Below, one piece after another: positions 51,743 to 59,918 of a DNA stretch of 64,000 nt. The DNA is taken from assembly GCA_030644725.1 (NCBI GenBank), contig CP130629.1, positions 2,798,501 to 2,862,500 on the forward strand, read 5' to 3'. The position numbers and the translations under genes are program-made. Source of the stretch: Candidatus Electrothrix communis (lineage in GTDB: Bacteria > Desulfobacterota > Desulfobulbia > Desulfobulbales > Desulfobulbaceae). How positions within the stretch are numbered: the stretch's first letter is position 1; every line of letters begins with the position of its first letter. The notes beneath the pieces are model-generated. The model worked only from the letters and a program-made list of their open reading frames with translations. It was not told where the DNA came from and did no database searches.

Positions 51743-52884
51743 AACAAGGCCGCCTCCGGCTGCACCGGGCGACCGGACAAAATCGGTGCCAACTGACCGG
51801 GCTGGACCACGGTTTCCAAGCAGGTTGTGTAGGTCAGGGCTGGCAGAGCTTTAGTCAGGATACTGAACAGGGGATTAAGTGGGGATAGACCGATAACAGC
51901 GGCTTCCGCCCCCTTGGAGCAAGCAGCATTATGAGCCTTATGCAGGGCTTCCCGGATCGCCTCCAAGGCAAGAGACAGGCCGTGATCGCTGAAGGCGGCA
52001 AAGGCCAGAAAGACCTGTTCCAGCCTCTGGCCGGGAGCAGGCAGGCAGAGCCGCCCGTTGAGACGGGCAAAAAGATTATAGCACCGGTACATCCTGTTGA
52101 GCGGAAAGCGGTAGCCATGACTGACCGTCTGTTTAAAAGGCCGCTGATCCCAGATTGCCAGACAGCCGTGCAGATCACCACCATCTTCCAAGAGAAGGAA
52201 ATCCTCTATTGCCAACCCCTTGGTGTCGGAAAGCCCGGCCAGCCATTCCTTACTGAGGACCGGGGCAAACTGATAGGCAGCAGCCTGACGATTATAAAAA
52301 TCAACCAGGGCCGGAATATCGTCCGGCCCGGCTCGACGAAGCAGCTCCCCGGCCCTGCCCTGCCGGGTTGAAACGGCCACGGTGGTCAGCTCGCCCACCG
52401 GGGTGTAGACAGGCATCCCCTTGAGTCGGGCCTCAAGCAGACGTCTGGCCCGAAGGTTTTCCTTGGCAATGCTGGTGAATTGAAAGGGCAGGATATTCTC
52501 CCCGATATTGCCGATAAGCGGTTCAAGAGAGGCAAAACCATTTTTCAGGATGCCGAGCTTGATCCGGTACCTGGGGTGGACACGCAGCCCGCCGAGATAA
52601 TGAATTCGTTCCGCCCTGCCGTCATAATGCACAGGCAGCAGCGAACAGGTGTACATGCCCACGGTTACCTGGGAGCGTTCTTCCATGGCGATAACAGCCA
52701 CCGAAGGCCCCATGAGTCCTTGGCTGGCAAAAAAGGAGGGCTCCTGCTCAAGGGAAATGTTCACCCAGGAATCCATAGGATTATTGCGGAGGAGCGACCG
52801 CAGTTGCTGATCGTCGTCCGGCCCGGCTCGACGGAAGGTGATACCGCCTGCGGTGTACTTTTTCGGACCGTCTTTGGATGCCAT
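51739..52884 (-). CDS. Tandem GNAT-domain acetyltransferase-like protein
   Basis: A 381-residue protein. The start is the ATG at 52884, overlapping the stop of paralogue 1 (TGATG) with GGAGG just upstream. Two GNAT-like repeats each begin with F/L-R-R-A-G-P-D-D (about 17 and 185). The first includes Y-L-G-G-L-R-V-H-P-R-Y-R, the acetyl-CoA-binding strand, though the following loop (I-K-L-G-I) is degenerate. The second half keeps D-L-H-G-C-L-A-I-W. It is embedded between radical SAM genes, so it may acylate the same product. Confidence 0.75.
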   Translation of the reverse strand: MASKDGPKKYTAGGITFRRAGPDDDQQLRSLLRNNPMDSWVNISLEQEPSFFASQGLMGPSVAVIAMEERSQVTVGMYTCSLLPVHYDGRAERIHYLGGLRVHPRYRIKLGILKNGFASLEPLIGNIGENILPFQFTSIAKENLRARRLLEARLKGMPVYTPVGELTTVAVSTRQGRAGELLRRAGPDDIPALVDFYNRQAAAYQFAPVLSKEWLAGLSDTKGLAIEDFLLLEDGGDLHGCLAIWDQRPFKQTVSHGYRFPLNRMYRCYNLFARLNGRLCLPAPGQRLEQVFLAFAAFSDHGLSLALEAIREALHKAHNAACSKGAEAAVIGLSPLNPLFSILTKALPALTYTTCLETVVQPGQLAPILSGRPVQPEAALL

Positions 52885-54266
52885 CATACCTCCAGCAGCT
52901 GGCCGCGCCAATTCTCATCTCCCAAAGGATATCCGTTGCGCTTGCTCACATCGGCACGGTGCATCAGATTAATGGGCAGATAATTCCTGCACATGAAGCT
53001 CTGGCTGCGGTTCGTCCTGTCCAGCCCGCGCCGAAGAATACTTTTCCAGGAATAAAACCTCTGCCGTGCCGCCACACAGAGCCGGGTGACCTGGCCATGG
53101 CTCATCTGGACCGGATGAAAGGGCAGATCATTATAGCGGTACGCTTCATCCAGCCACCAGGTATCAAAGCGCAGCTGTCCGCTCTCCCGGAGTCGTGTAT
53201 AGAGAGGGGTTCCCGGAAAGGGGGTGAGATGATTAAAGGCGGCAATATAGCAGCGCTGCTCAATGGCAAAGTCCACCGCCTGCTCGAACGAGGCCGGTGT
53301 ATCATGGTCATAGCCGAAGACAAAGGTGGCATAAACCCGGATTTTATAACGGCGAAGATTGGTCAAGGCCCTGGCAGCACCGCCCTGCATGGCATTAAAG
53401 CCCTTATTCATCAGCAGGAGGTTGTCCTTATCCAGGCTTTCAAAGCCGATCAACACCCCCATACAGCCGCTCCGAGCAAGGAGAGCAAGAAACTCCTCAT
53501 CATGGGCTGCATCAATGCTCATCTGAGTAATCCAGCGAATCCGCATCGGGGCAATATTTCGCAGCAGTTCCTTGGCCGCCTCCCTGTTGCCAGCAAAATT
53601 ATCATCAACAAAGAAGAAAATCTTGGTTCGATCCTTGAGCAGGTGCAGTTCAGCAAGGACCTGATCAACAGGTCGGACCCGGTGGGTCTGGCGGAAAAAG
53701 GTCTGGATGGAGCAGAACTCACAGGAAAATCGACAGCCCCGTCCGGTCTCAACCAGACCTATGGGGAGATAGCGTTTCCCCTGAAAGATGCTGCGGTCCA
53801 CCCGGATCAGGTCCAGGGGCGGTTGGGCCTCAGCCCGGTAGTACTTTTGCAGGGTGCCGTGGCGCAGATCGTCAATCACAGTTTCCCAGACCTGTTCAGC
53901 CTCTCCGATGACCACGGCCTCGCCATAGCGGCCAGCCTCTTCCGGCACCAGACTGGCATGAAAGCCACCAAAGATCACCGGCACCTTCCGCCTCCGGTAT
54001 TCGCTGGCGATCTGGTAGGCCCGGCGAGCCGTGTAGGTCTCCAAGGGGATGGCCACGGCATCGACGGGTTCATCATAGGGGATGGTCTCCATCCGGTCAT
54101 CGTAAAAACGGACCTCCACATCCTCAGGGGTGAGCCCGGCTATGGCAGCAGCCGGGAGCGGCTCCATCTGCCAGGCCCGGATATACTTTTCCCCTAATTT
54201 ATGACCGATGGCCGGGTGAATAATGGTCAGGCGCAGAGCAGGCCTGTCAATGAATCGTCGCTTCAT
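52884..54266 (-). CDS. B12-binding-domain-like radical SAM protein, paralogue 1
   Basis: A 460-residue paralogue, first of the radical SAM group. Cluster motif C178-R-F-S-C182-E-F-C185, barrel blocks F-F-V-D-D-N-F-A-G and F-G-Y-D-H-D-T. Its ATG overlaps the stop codon of hsdR (ATGA), linking this group to the restriction operon. It differs from the other two in a longer N-terminus and a distinct C-terminal tail. Confidence 0.85.
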   Translation of the reverse strand: MKRRFIDRPALRLTIIHPAIGHKLGEKYIRAWQMEPLPAAAIAGLTPEDVEVRFYDDRMETIPYDEPVDAVAIPLETYTARRAYQIASEYRRRKVPVIFGGFHASLVPEEAGRYGEAVVIGEAEQVWETVIDDLRHGTLQKYYRAEAQPPLDLIRVDRSIFQGKRYLPIGLVETGRGCRFSCEFCSIQTFFRQTHRVRPVDQVLAELHLLKDRTKIFFFVDDNFAGNREAAKELLRNIAPMRIRWITQMSIDAAHDEEFLALLARSGCMGVLIGFESLDKDNLLLMNKGFNAMQGGAARALTNLRRYKIRVYATFVFGYDHDTPASFEQAVDFAIEQRCYIAAFNHLTPFPGTPLYTRLRESGQLRFDTWWLDEAYRYNDLPFHPVQMSHGQVTRLCVAARQRFYSWKSILRRGLDRTNRSQSFMCRNYLPINLMHRADVSKRNGYPLGDENWRGQLLEV

Positions 54267-57200
54267 CCAACCCTCTCCTGAATCATACCCTGAACCCTTG
54301 GTTGCAGGGATTCCAAGGTGGTGAACACCGCTTTAATCAGATTCTCTTTGCCAGCAAAAACCCCTTCCGGCCCGCCGGAATGGAGATTGGTAAAGGGGGG
54401 ATGGTACAGGGCCTCAGCATTCATGATACCCCGGGCCGTGAGCTGATCAATGATCAGCTCGATAAAGCGGATCTGCGGGGCAGTCAGGCTGCGATCATTG
54501 AGGAAGCGGGCAAAGGCGGCCTTGGCTGCGGCCCGATCCAGGCCCACCAAAGAGCGGATAAAATGGGCAAGGGAGGGTGTTTTGTTCCGTTTGAGCAGGT
54601 CAGAGAGGAGCATCTTGCCCTCGTCGGCCCCGATCTTAGCGAGGACGTTTTCCAGCCCCTGCAAGTCCAGGGCCGTGAGCGGCTCATTGGCCTTGAGGCG
54701 TTGGATGACCAGCTGGTTTGTATGGCAGCGCAGGTAGTCCTTCACCTTTTTTTCATACTGGGTCCCGGTCATCCTGGGGATGTAGACCGGCTCCTCTTCC
54801 CGCACCCCCAGAACCTCGTCCTGAAAATCCGTGTACACCAAATTGCGCTCCTGCTTGTCCAGCAAAGGGACCAGCTCCCGAAAGCGGAGGCGGAGATCCT
54901 CCAGCTCTGCCAAGGTCATCCCTTGCCAGAAGCTGTCTTCCTGGACCCCGGCAAGATAGGCCAGCTGGGCCGCTACTGCCGGGACAGCCCGTTTCTCTTC
55001 CAGCAGCTGGGCTATCTCCATCACCCGCCTGCGCTGACGCTCAAGGCTGCCACCCTCGATCAGGGCCAGCTGCATACGCAGGGCGGTGAGATCAAAGAGC
55101 CGGGCCTTGATATTATCGCTGGCAAGCTCGCTGGGCAGGCCTGCCACCTCCCGTTGCAGGGTCATGCAATCGCTCTCGCTGAGCTGGTCCCAGGCCGTGC
55201 GCTCCTGAAACTGCTCCACTGCCTGCCTATGCATACGGACGATGAAGTTATCCCGGTGCATGGCCTTGACCTCTCGGTACAGGCCATCTGTCAGGCTTGT
55301 TGCCAGCTGAGCATCTGGATCGGTTTCAGGGCGGGACTGAATATGACTGAGCAACTGAACCCGTGCCTGAAAAAGGCGGATGCCCAGCGGGGCAGTATCC
55401 CCGGCATTGATGCCCTCTGGGTTTTCCTGAAAAAAATCAAAATTAAAGCAGAAGTCAAAGACCCGAAAGTCCGGCTTATCCTCACCAGGGCCAAAGAGAT
55501 CCGGGCAGGGTCGGGTGCCGCGTCCGATCATCTGCCAGAATTTGATCTTAGAGAAAACCGGTTTGAAAAAGACCAGATTGGCCACCGCAGGCACATCAAT
55601 ACCGGTGTCCAGCATGTCCACGGAGATGGCGATATGGGGTGCCTTGTCCTGTTGTCCGAAATCCTCAATCAGGCTCTGGGCATGTTTGACGTAATTATCA
55701 ATCACCCGGCCAAAATGGCCTGCATATTGGGGATAGTGGCGGTTAAAGCGTTCCTCGATAAAGAGGGCATGCTCATGGTTACGGGCAAAGATGATGGTCT
55801 TGGCCAGCCGGTCCCCGCCTTCCACCCGATGTCCATGCTCCATAAGATACTTGAGCACCTTGTCCACCGTGTCCTGGTTAAAGAGCCAGTTATTGATCGC
55901 CGCAGCATTGACCTTGTCCGGGAAGCGGTCCGGCTCCCCATCATCGCCCCAGTCCAGCTCTTCCCATTGGGCCTGTTCCTCGGCGCTGAGCAGATCATAA
56001 TCAATACCCTGGCCGGGAAAGCGCATATCCACCTGGGCCACCCGGGGCGGGACCAGGAAGCCGTCTTTGACGCCCTCGGCCAGTTCATAGGCATCGGTGG
56101 GCACCCCCGGCTCCAGCTCAAAGAGATCATAGGTGTTCTTGTCCACCTCCTCACGGGGGGTGGCGGTCAGACCCACCAACAGAGCATCGAAATAACGAAA
56201 GATGGCCCCGTATTTTCGGTACACCGAGCGGTGGGCCTCATCAATGATGATCAGGTCAAAATGGCCCACCCCGAAAGAGGACTGGCGGGCCGCTGTCCCC
56301 TTGCCCTCGTTCGTCGTCCCTTGTATCGTCTTATCAATCAGACCCATCATTGTGGGGTAGGTGCAGATTGCCACCCGGCCCTCAGTGCCCTTTTCCGTGA
56401 CCAGATTGACGGGGCTGGAGTCGGGCAGATGCTCCTTAAAGGCATTGCAGGCTTGGTTAACCAGGGAGATCCGATCCGCAAGAAACAGGGCCCGCTTCAC
56501 CCACCCGGCCCGTTGGAGGAGATCCACCAGGGCAATGGCGGTTCGGGTCTTACCGGTGCCCGTGGCCATGACCAGCAGGGCCTTGCGCCGGGCCTCGGTA
56601 AATTGGTCGGCAATACTGCGGATGGCCCGGATCTGGTAATAGCGGCCCGCGATTGCCTCTTTGACCTTGATCAGCTTCAGGGGGGTGCAGCGGTTCCGGC
56701 GAAGAATCAGGCGGGTCAGTTCGTCCTTGGAGTAGAAACCAGCCACCTGGCGCGGGGGATAGCTGGTATCGTCCCAGAGCCAGGTGCTGTAGCCGTTGGT
56801 AAAGAAGATGAGCGGGCGTTGGCCGTGCATCTGTTCCAGGCAGTCGGCATAGAGCTTGGCCTGCTGCTGCCCTGCCTGGGGATCTGCGGTGCTCTTTTTC
56901 GCCTCCACCACAGCCAGGGGCCTGCCGTCATCACCCCAGAGCACATAATCGGCATAGCCGATACCGGTGCCGGTGTTGATGGAAGTGGGCATATTGCTGA
57001 GCTGGTATTCCCGATCCTGGGGATCAGCCAGGGGCCAGCCAGCCCGGTGCAGGTCCACGTCGATCAGGGCGTGCCGGGTCTCGGCCTCGGAGTAGTCGTG
57101 GGGATCAATCTGCTGCTCAGACTGGGCCCGGAGAGCCGTGAGCTGTTCCCGCAGGGCCTGAATTTCCGCATCCAGGGCGTCCCGTTCCTGCTGTTGCTTG

Positions 57201-57712
57201 AGGCTCTTTTCGTTTTGAGCAGCCAGTTTTCCTTCCAGGCTTTCCAGCTCCTTACGCGGGACCACAGCCGCACTGTCCATGTCCAGGGCTGACGGCACCA
57301 AGTCATCACGCCAACCCGATGTTTTCGGGACAGCAGGAGGACTGTAGGTCCGCACCAGCCAGTGGCAGAAATGGTGGAGGTCTTTGACCGCCTGCAAGGC
57401 ATCGCTGCTGGGCACGGGCCGGGGGGTATGGACAGCGGCATTGCCGAGCTTGTGGATCAGCTGGGCCTTGTGGAGCACGGCTTGGGGGAGGAGATCCTGG
57501 AAGGTGGCTTCAAAGAGCAGAGCACCCAGGTTGCGGGCATAGGGTTGGGTCAGGCTGCTGTCGTGGCGATAGAGCCAATGGACAATGGCTTCCAGGGTGA
57601 AGCGGGCATGGAAACAGGCAGCACGCGGGTCGCCCATGATATGGCCTTCCGCCTGGGTTGCGGATTCGGCGATGGTGCGGAACTCGGTAGGCAGGAAGGC
57701 GAAGTTGGTCAT
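54263..57712 (-). CDS. hsdR: Type I restriction enzyme R subunit
   Basis: A 1149-residue motor/nuclease subunit. An N-terminal DUF4145-like helical domain (1-110) and coiled segment (about 145-190) precede the nuclease site, V-V-E-A-K-K near residue 268. The helicase has M-A-T-G-T-G-K-T with K388, I-I-D-E-A-H-R-S, and the later motifs T-A-T-P and G-R-G-T-R. It translocates DNA and cuts unmodified DNA together with HsdM and HsdS. It starts 6 bp after hsdS and its stop overlaps the next radical SAM gene. Some 600 bp past the nuclease site shows no defect, so it is probably active. Confidence 0.93.
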   Translation of the reverse strand: MTNFAFLPTEFRTIAESATQAEGHIMGDPRAACFHARFTLEAIVHWLYRHDSSLTQPYARNLGALLFEATFQDLLPQAVLHKAQLIHKLGNAAVHTPRPVPSSDALQAVKDLHHFCHWLVRTYSPPAVPKTSGWRDDLVPSALDMDSAAVVPRKELESLEGKLAAQNEKSLKQQQERDALDAEIQALREQLTALRAQSEQQIDPHDYSEAETRHALIDVDLHRAGWPLADPQDREYQLSNMPTSINTGTGIGYADYVLWGDDGRPLAVVEAKKSTADPQAGQQQAKLYADCLEQMHGQRPLIFFTNGYSTWLWDDTSYPPRQVAGFYSKDELTRLILRRNRCTPLKLIKVKEAIAGRYYQIRAIRSIADQFTEARRKALLVMATGTGKTRTAIALVDLLQRAGWVKRALFLADRISLVNQACNAFKEHLPDSSPVNLVTEKGTEGRVAICTYPTMMGLIDKTIQGTTNEGKGTAARQSSFGVGHFDLIIIDEAHRSVYRKYGAIFRYFDALLVGLTATPREEVDKNTYDLFELEPGVPTDAYELAEGVKDGFLVPPRVAQVDMRFPGQGIDYDLLSAEEQAQWEELDWGDDGEPDRFPDKVNAAAINNWLFNQDTVDKVLKYLMEHGHRVEGGDRLAKTIIFARNHEHALFIEERFNRHYPQYAGHFGRVIDNYVKHAQSLIEDFGQQDKAPHIAISVDMLDTGIDVPAVANLVFFKPVFSKIKFWQMIGRGTRPCPDLFGPGEDKPDFRVFDFCFNFDFFQENPEGINAGDTAPLGIRLFQARVQLLSHIQSRPETDPDAQLATSLTDGLYREVKAMHRDNFIVRMHRQAVEQFQERTAWDQLSESDCMTLQREVAGLPSELASDNIKARLFDLTALRMQLALIEGGSLERQRRRVMEIAQLLEEKRAVPAVAAQLAYLAGVQEDSFWQGMTLAELEDLRLRFRELVPLLDKQERNLVYTDFQDEVLGVREEEPVYIPRMTGTQYEKKVKDYLRCHTNQLVIQRLKANEPLTALDLQGLENVLAKIGADEGKMLLSDLLKRNKTPSLAHFIRSLVGLDRAAAKAAFARFLNDRSLTAPQIRFIELIIDQLTARGIMNAEALYHPPFTNLHSGGPEGVFAGKENLIKAVFTTLESLQPRVQGMIQERVG

Positions 57713-57718
57713 GGTGGA

Positions 57719-58936
57719 TTAGAGGTCTCCGTTGAAGGCTCGTTGTTGGAGCGAGGCGAACAGGGTATCCAGCTCGGTGAGATGGATTTTCATCCGGGAC
57801 TTTTGTTGTTCTATGGATTTTACTATGGCGGCGAATTTAGTTTGGAGGGGTAGGGGTGGGAGAAGAATCGGCAAACTAAGAAGCTTTGGTTTCGCGATAT
57901 TCTTCATGGAACCGCTAGTTCCCGAGGCACGGCTAGCAAGGATGCGGCGGAACTCGATATTTTGAGACAGGTGATAAATAAATAACGGTTCAATTTGGGC
58001 ATCATTCTTCCAAATGAACTTCCAGATTTTATCGGGAAGTGCGATGTTTTTCGGTGTTTCCCAGACATAAGCCGTCGCCCCTATCAGCTCGGTGGTATTT
58101 GCTCGACTGATCAACAAATCGCCACTCTTAACGATGTAGGATTCTGGAACGTTGAAATCAGCGGGAAGGTATTTGCTTTCTTCGGGTCGATATACTCCGT
58201 ATGTCACTGCACTGACCTTGAGGACGCGATAGTCAGTTTTCGTTTCAGATTGTGCAACGTTTTTGCCACCATCGAGACGCTCGACAATATCTGCCAAGCA
58301 CCTAATTTTCCACCCCATCGGATTGGCGACCGGATCACCGAACATATCCAGGAAGGTGGATTGCAGGAGGCTGTCGAGCTGGGCGAGGGCTTCTCGGCGT
58401 TTGGTCCGCAGGGTGTCAGTTGTATCTAGGATTTTTGCGATTCGTTTTTGCTCAGACAGGGGCGGAAGGGGTATGATTGCGGATTCCAACTGTTTTGCGC
58501 TTATATTGGGTTGAGCAGCACCTCCTGCCAATTTTTTGACGTGTGCCTGATAGAATTTTGTGCCCAATAGTCGCCTAAAGTATTCGCTATGGAGAGGAGA
58601 ATCTGTAGGTATCCTGAATGCTCCTACTCGTTGATTTAAATAACAGTCTTCTGGCAAGTCATCAGGAACGAATCCCAGTTTACCTGTCGTTGCTCCCGAC
58701 ATTGCGATCAAGGTATCTCCAGGCTTGATCTTGAAGCGGACTCCTTTACCAAGGTTCTCTTTTGGAATACGAGCACAATTTGATAAGTTGATTGAGGTTA
58801 CGTTTAAATTTGAAATCCTGATTACTGGTGCTCCTGAATTTGCAAAATCTGCGGACTTGAATGCAAATCCCCCCAGCACTTTTACAAGATCACCAATGGC
58901 AACGGATTTCCATCCTTCAGGTATATTTTTTATCAT
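57719..58936 (-). CDS. hsdS: Type I restriction specificity subunit
   Basis: A 405-residue subunit with two target-recognition domains. Each begins G-W-K-x-x-x-I/L-G/A-D-I/L and each is followed by a conserved coiled spacer (I-P-L-P-P-L-S-E-Q-K-R-I-A-K-I-L near 160, L-L-P-P-L-P-L-Q-T-K-F near 360). It sets the DNA sequence recognised. AT content is higher in the recognition domains than in the spacers, as often seen where such domains are exchanged. It starts about 270 bp downstream of the DUF1456 gene's stop, with repeats between them. Confidence 0.93.
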   Translation of the reverse strand: MIKNIPEGWKSVAIGDLVKVLGGFAFKSADFANSGAPVIRISNLNVTSINLSNCARIPKENLGKGVRFKIKPGDTLIAMSGATTGKLGFVPDDLPEDCYLNQRVGAFRIPTDSPLHSEYFRRLLGTKFYQAHVKKLAGGAAQPNISAKQLESAIIPLPPLSEQKRIAKILDTTDTLRTKRREALAQLDSLLQSTFLDMFGDPVANPMGWKIRCLADIVERLDGGKNVAQSETKTDYRVLKVSAVTYGVYRPEESKYLPADFNVPESYIVKSGDLLISRANTTELIGATAYVWETPKNIALPDKIWKFIWKNDAQIEPLFIYHLSQNIEFRRILASRASGTSGSMKNIAKPKLLSLPILLPPLPLQTKFAAIVKSIEQQKSRMKIHLTELDTLFASLQQRAFNGDL

Positions 58937-58980
58937 AACAGCATCTTATCTGTTCAAAATTATTTTTTCCGCCTTCCGTA

Positions 58981-59081
58981 CCCAATGTTAAAACATTGGG
59001 CTATTATCGCTCGGCCCCTACGGGGCGGTAAAAGCGTCCCGGAGGGACAGCATACCCGTAGCCCAGCGTTTTAACGCTGGG
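58981..59081. repeat. Palindromic intergenic repeat, family 1, copy B (inverted)
   Basis: Palindrome CCCAATGTT-AA-AACATTGGG at 58981-59000, a middle section with AAAGCGTCCCGGAGGGACAG, and palindrome CCCAGCGTTTTAACGCTGGG at 59062-59081. The second half matches copy A at 23067-23118 in reverse orientation. Confidence 0.8.
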
Positions 59082-59118
59082 TAATCTCCACGAAATAAAT
59101 CAATTTTTCAGGGCCATT

Positions 59119-59195
59119 GTAGGGGCAGACCCGTGTGTCTGCCCATCATTCCCCCGGTGGTGGTACCAAGGGCGGACACATGGGTCCGCCCCTAC
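59119..59195. repeat. Palindromic intergenic repeat, family 2, copy A
   Basis: A 77-bp unit whose two ends are 26-bp imperfect inverted repeats (GTAGGGGC... and ...GCCCCTAC), each arm also able to fold on itself (GGGCAGAC with GTCTGCCC). A second copy lies at 59840-59918. The structure is MITE-like but no transposase is linked. Confidence 0.8.
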
Positions 59196-59204
59196 GGCAC
59201 CCCT

Positions 59205-59669
59205 CTACCCTTGAGGGCGATATTTAAGCTGCATACCCTTGAGGAAGTTGCGTAATATTTGATCCTTGCAAGCACGGTAATGATTATGGCCTGGATTGCG
59301 AAAAAAAGCACTTAATTCAGCTTTCCCTATGGGAAAATCCGCCAGCTCCATAATCCCCAATATATCTTCCGCTTTAAGATTTAAGGCAATTTTTAATTTG
59401 AGAAAAATAATATTATTGGTTAAACGTTTTTCCGGCGTAGGTTGCGGACCTTCTTTTTTCCCCCGTTTAAAATTGATAAAACCATTGAGGAAGGTCGCCA
59501 TCTGCTTGTCATTGCATGCCTGAAACGCTGGGTCATCATCCTTTTTTAACCAATCACTGATCTGCGCACGGGTTACCTGCTGACCCCCTGAGCCAAACAG
59601 GGCAATTATTCTCGAATCATTAAGAGCGAAGGTGTAGCGGATACGGCGTAAAATATCGTTATTTGTCAT
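59205..59669 (-). CDS. DUF1456 (YehS-like) family protein
   Basis: A 154-residue protein with two similar halves, each beginning N-N-D/I-I-L/F-x-x-L/I-R/K and containing a D-W-L-K-K-D-D-D-P or F-F-R-N-P-G-H block. DUF1456 proteins are built this way from two repeats; their function is unknown. It lies within the restriction locus, between hsdM and hsdS, flanked on both sides by palindromic repeats, and runs in the same direction. Confidence 0.88.
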   Translation of the reverse strand: MTNNDILRRIRYTFALNDSRIIALFGSGGQQVTRAQISDWLKKDDDPAFQACNDKQMATFLNGFINFKRGKKEGPQPTPEKRLTNNIIFLKLKIALNLKAEDILGIMELADFPIGKAELSAFFRNPGHNHYRACKDQILRNFLKGMQLKYRPQG

Positions 59670-59721
59670 GGCTGAGCGTTGTGCTTCCTCGTGGTATTAT
59701 CCACGTAATATGAGTCTGGTG

Positions 59722-59819
59722 CCCAAGCTCTGCTTGGGTATCGTGCATCCAGAAGCTCCAGCTTCAAGACATGAAGCAGAGCTTCAGGCAAAATAGTTCC
59801 CAAGCCGGAGCTTGGGAAC
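59722..59819. repeat. Cluster of short palindromes between DUF1456 gene and hsdM
   Basis: CCCAAGC-TCT-GCTTGGG at 59722-59738, GAAGCT/AGCTTC pairs around 59750-59790, and GTTCCCAAGC-CGGA-GCTTGGGAAC at 59796-59819. They share the core CAAGC/GCTTG and look like one family of hairpin repeats. Confidence 0.75.
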
Positions 59820-59839
59820 GAGATGATTTTGAAGGCAAT

Positions 59840-59918
59840 TATAGGGGCAGACCCGTGTATCTGCCCATCATTTCCCGGTGGTGGTAGCAAGGACGAACAC
59901 ATGGGTCCCGCCCCTATA
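59840..59918. repeat. Palindromic intergenic repeat, family 2, copy B
   Basis: Very similar to 59119-59195, with ends TATAGGGGC and GCCCCTATA. The stop codon of hsdM (59914-59916) lies inside its right end. Confidence 0.8.

Noticed and set aside
52878..54197. Long rightward frame antisense to radical SAM paralogue 1
   Set aside because: Antisense shadow in GC-biased DNA; no start context and no domain.
54302..57292. Very long open frame (996 codons) antisense to hsdR
   Set aside because: It is a shadow of hsdR; its residue mix (rich in His, Gln, Gly, Leu) is that of an antisense frame with no domain, and hsdR is clearly real.
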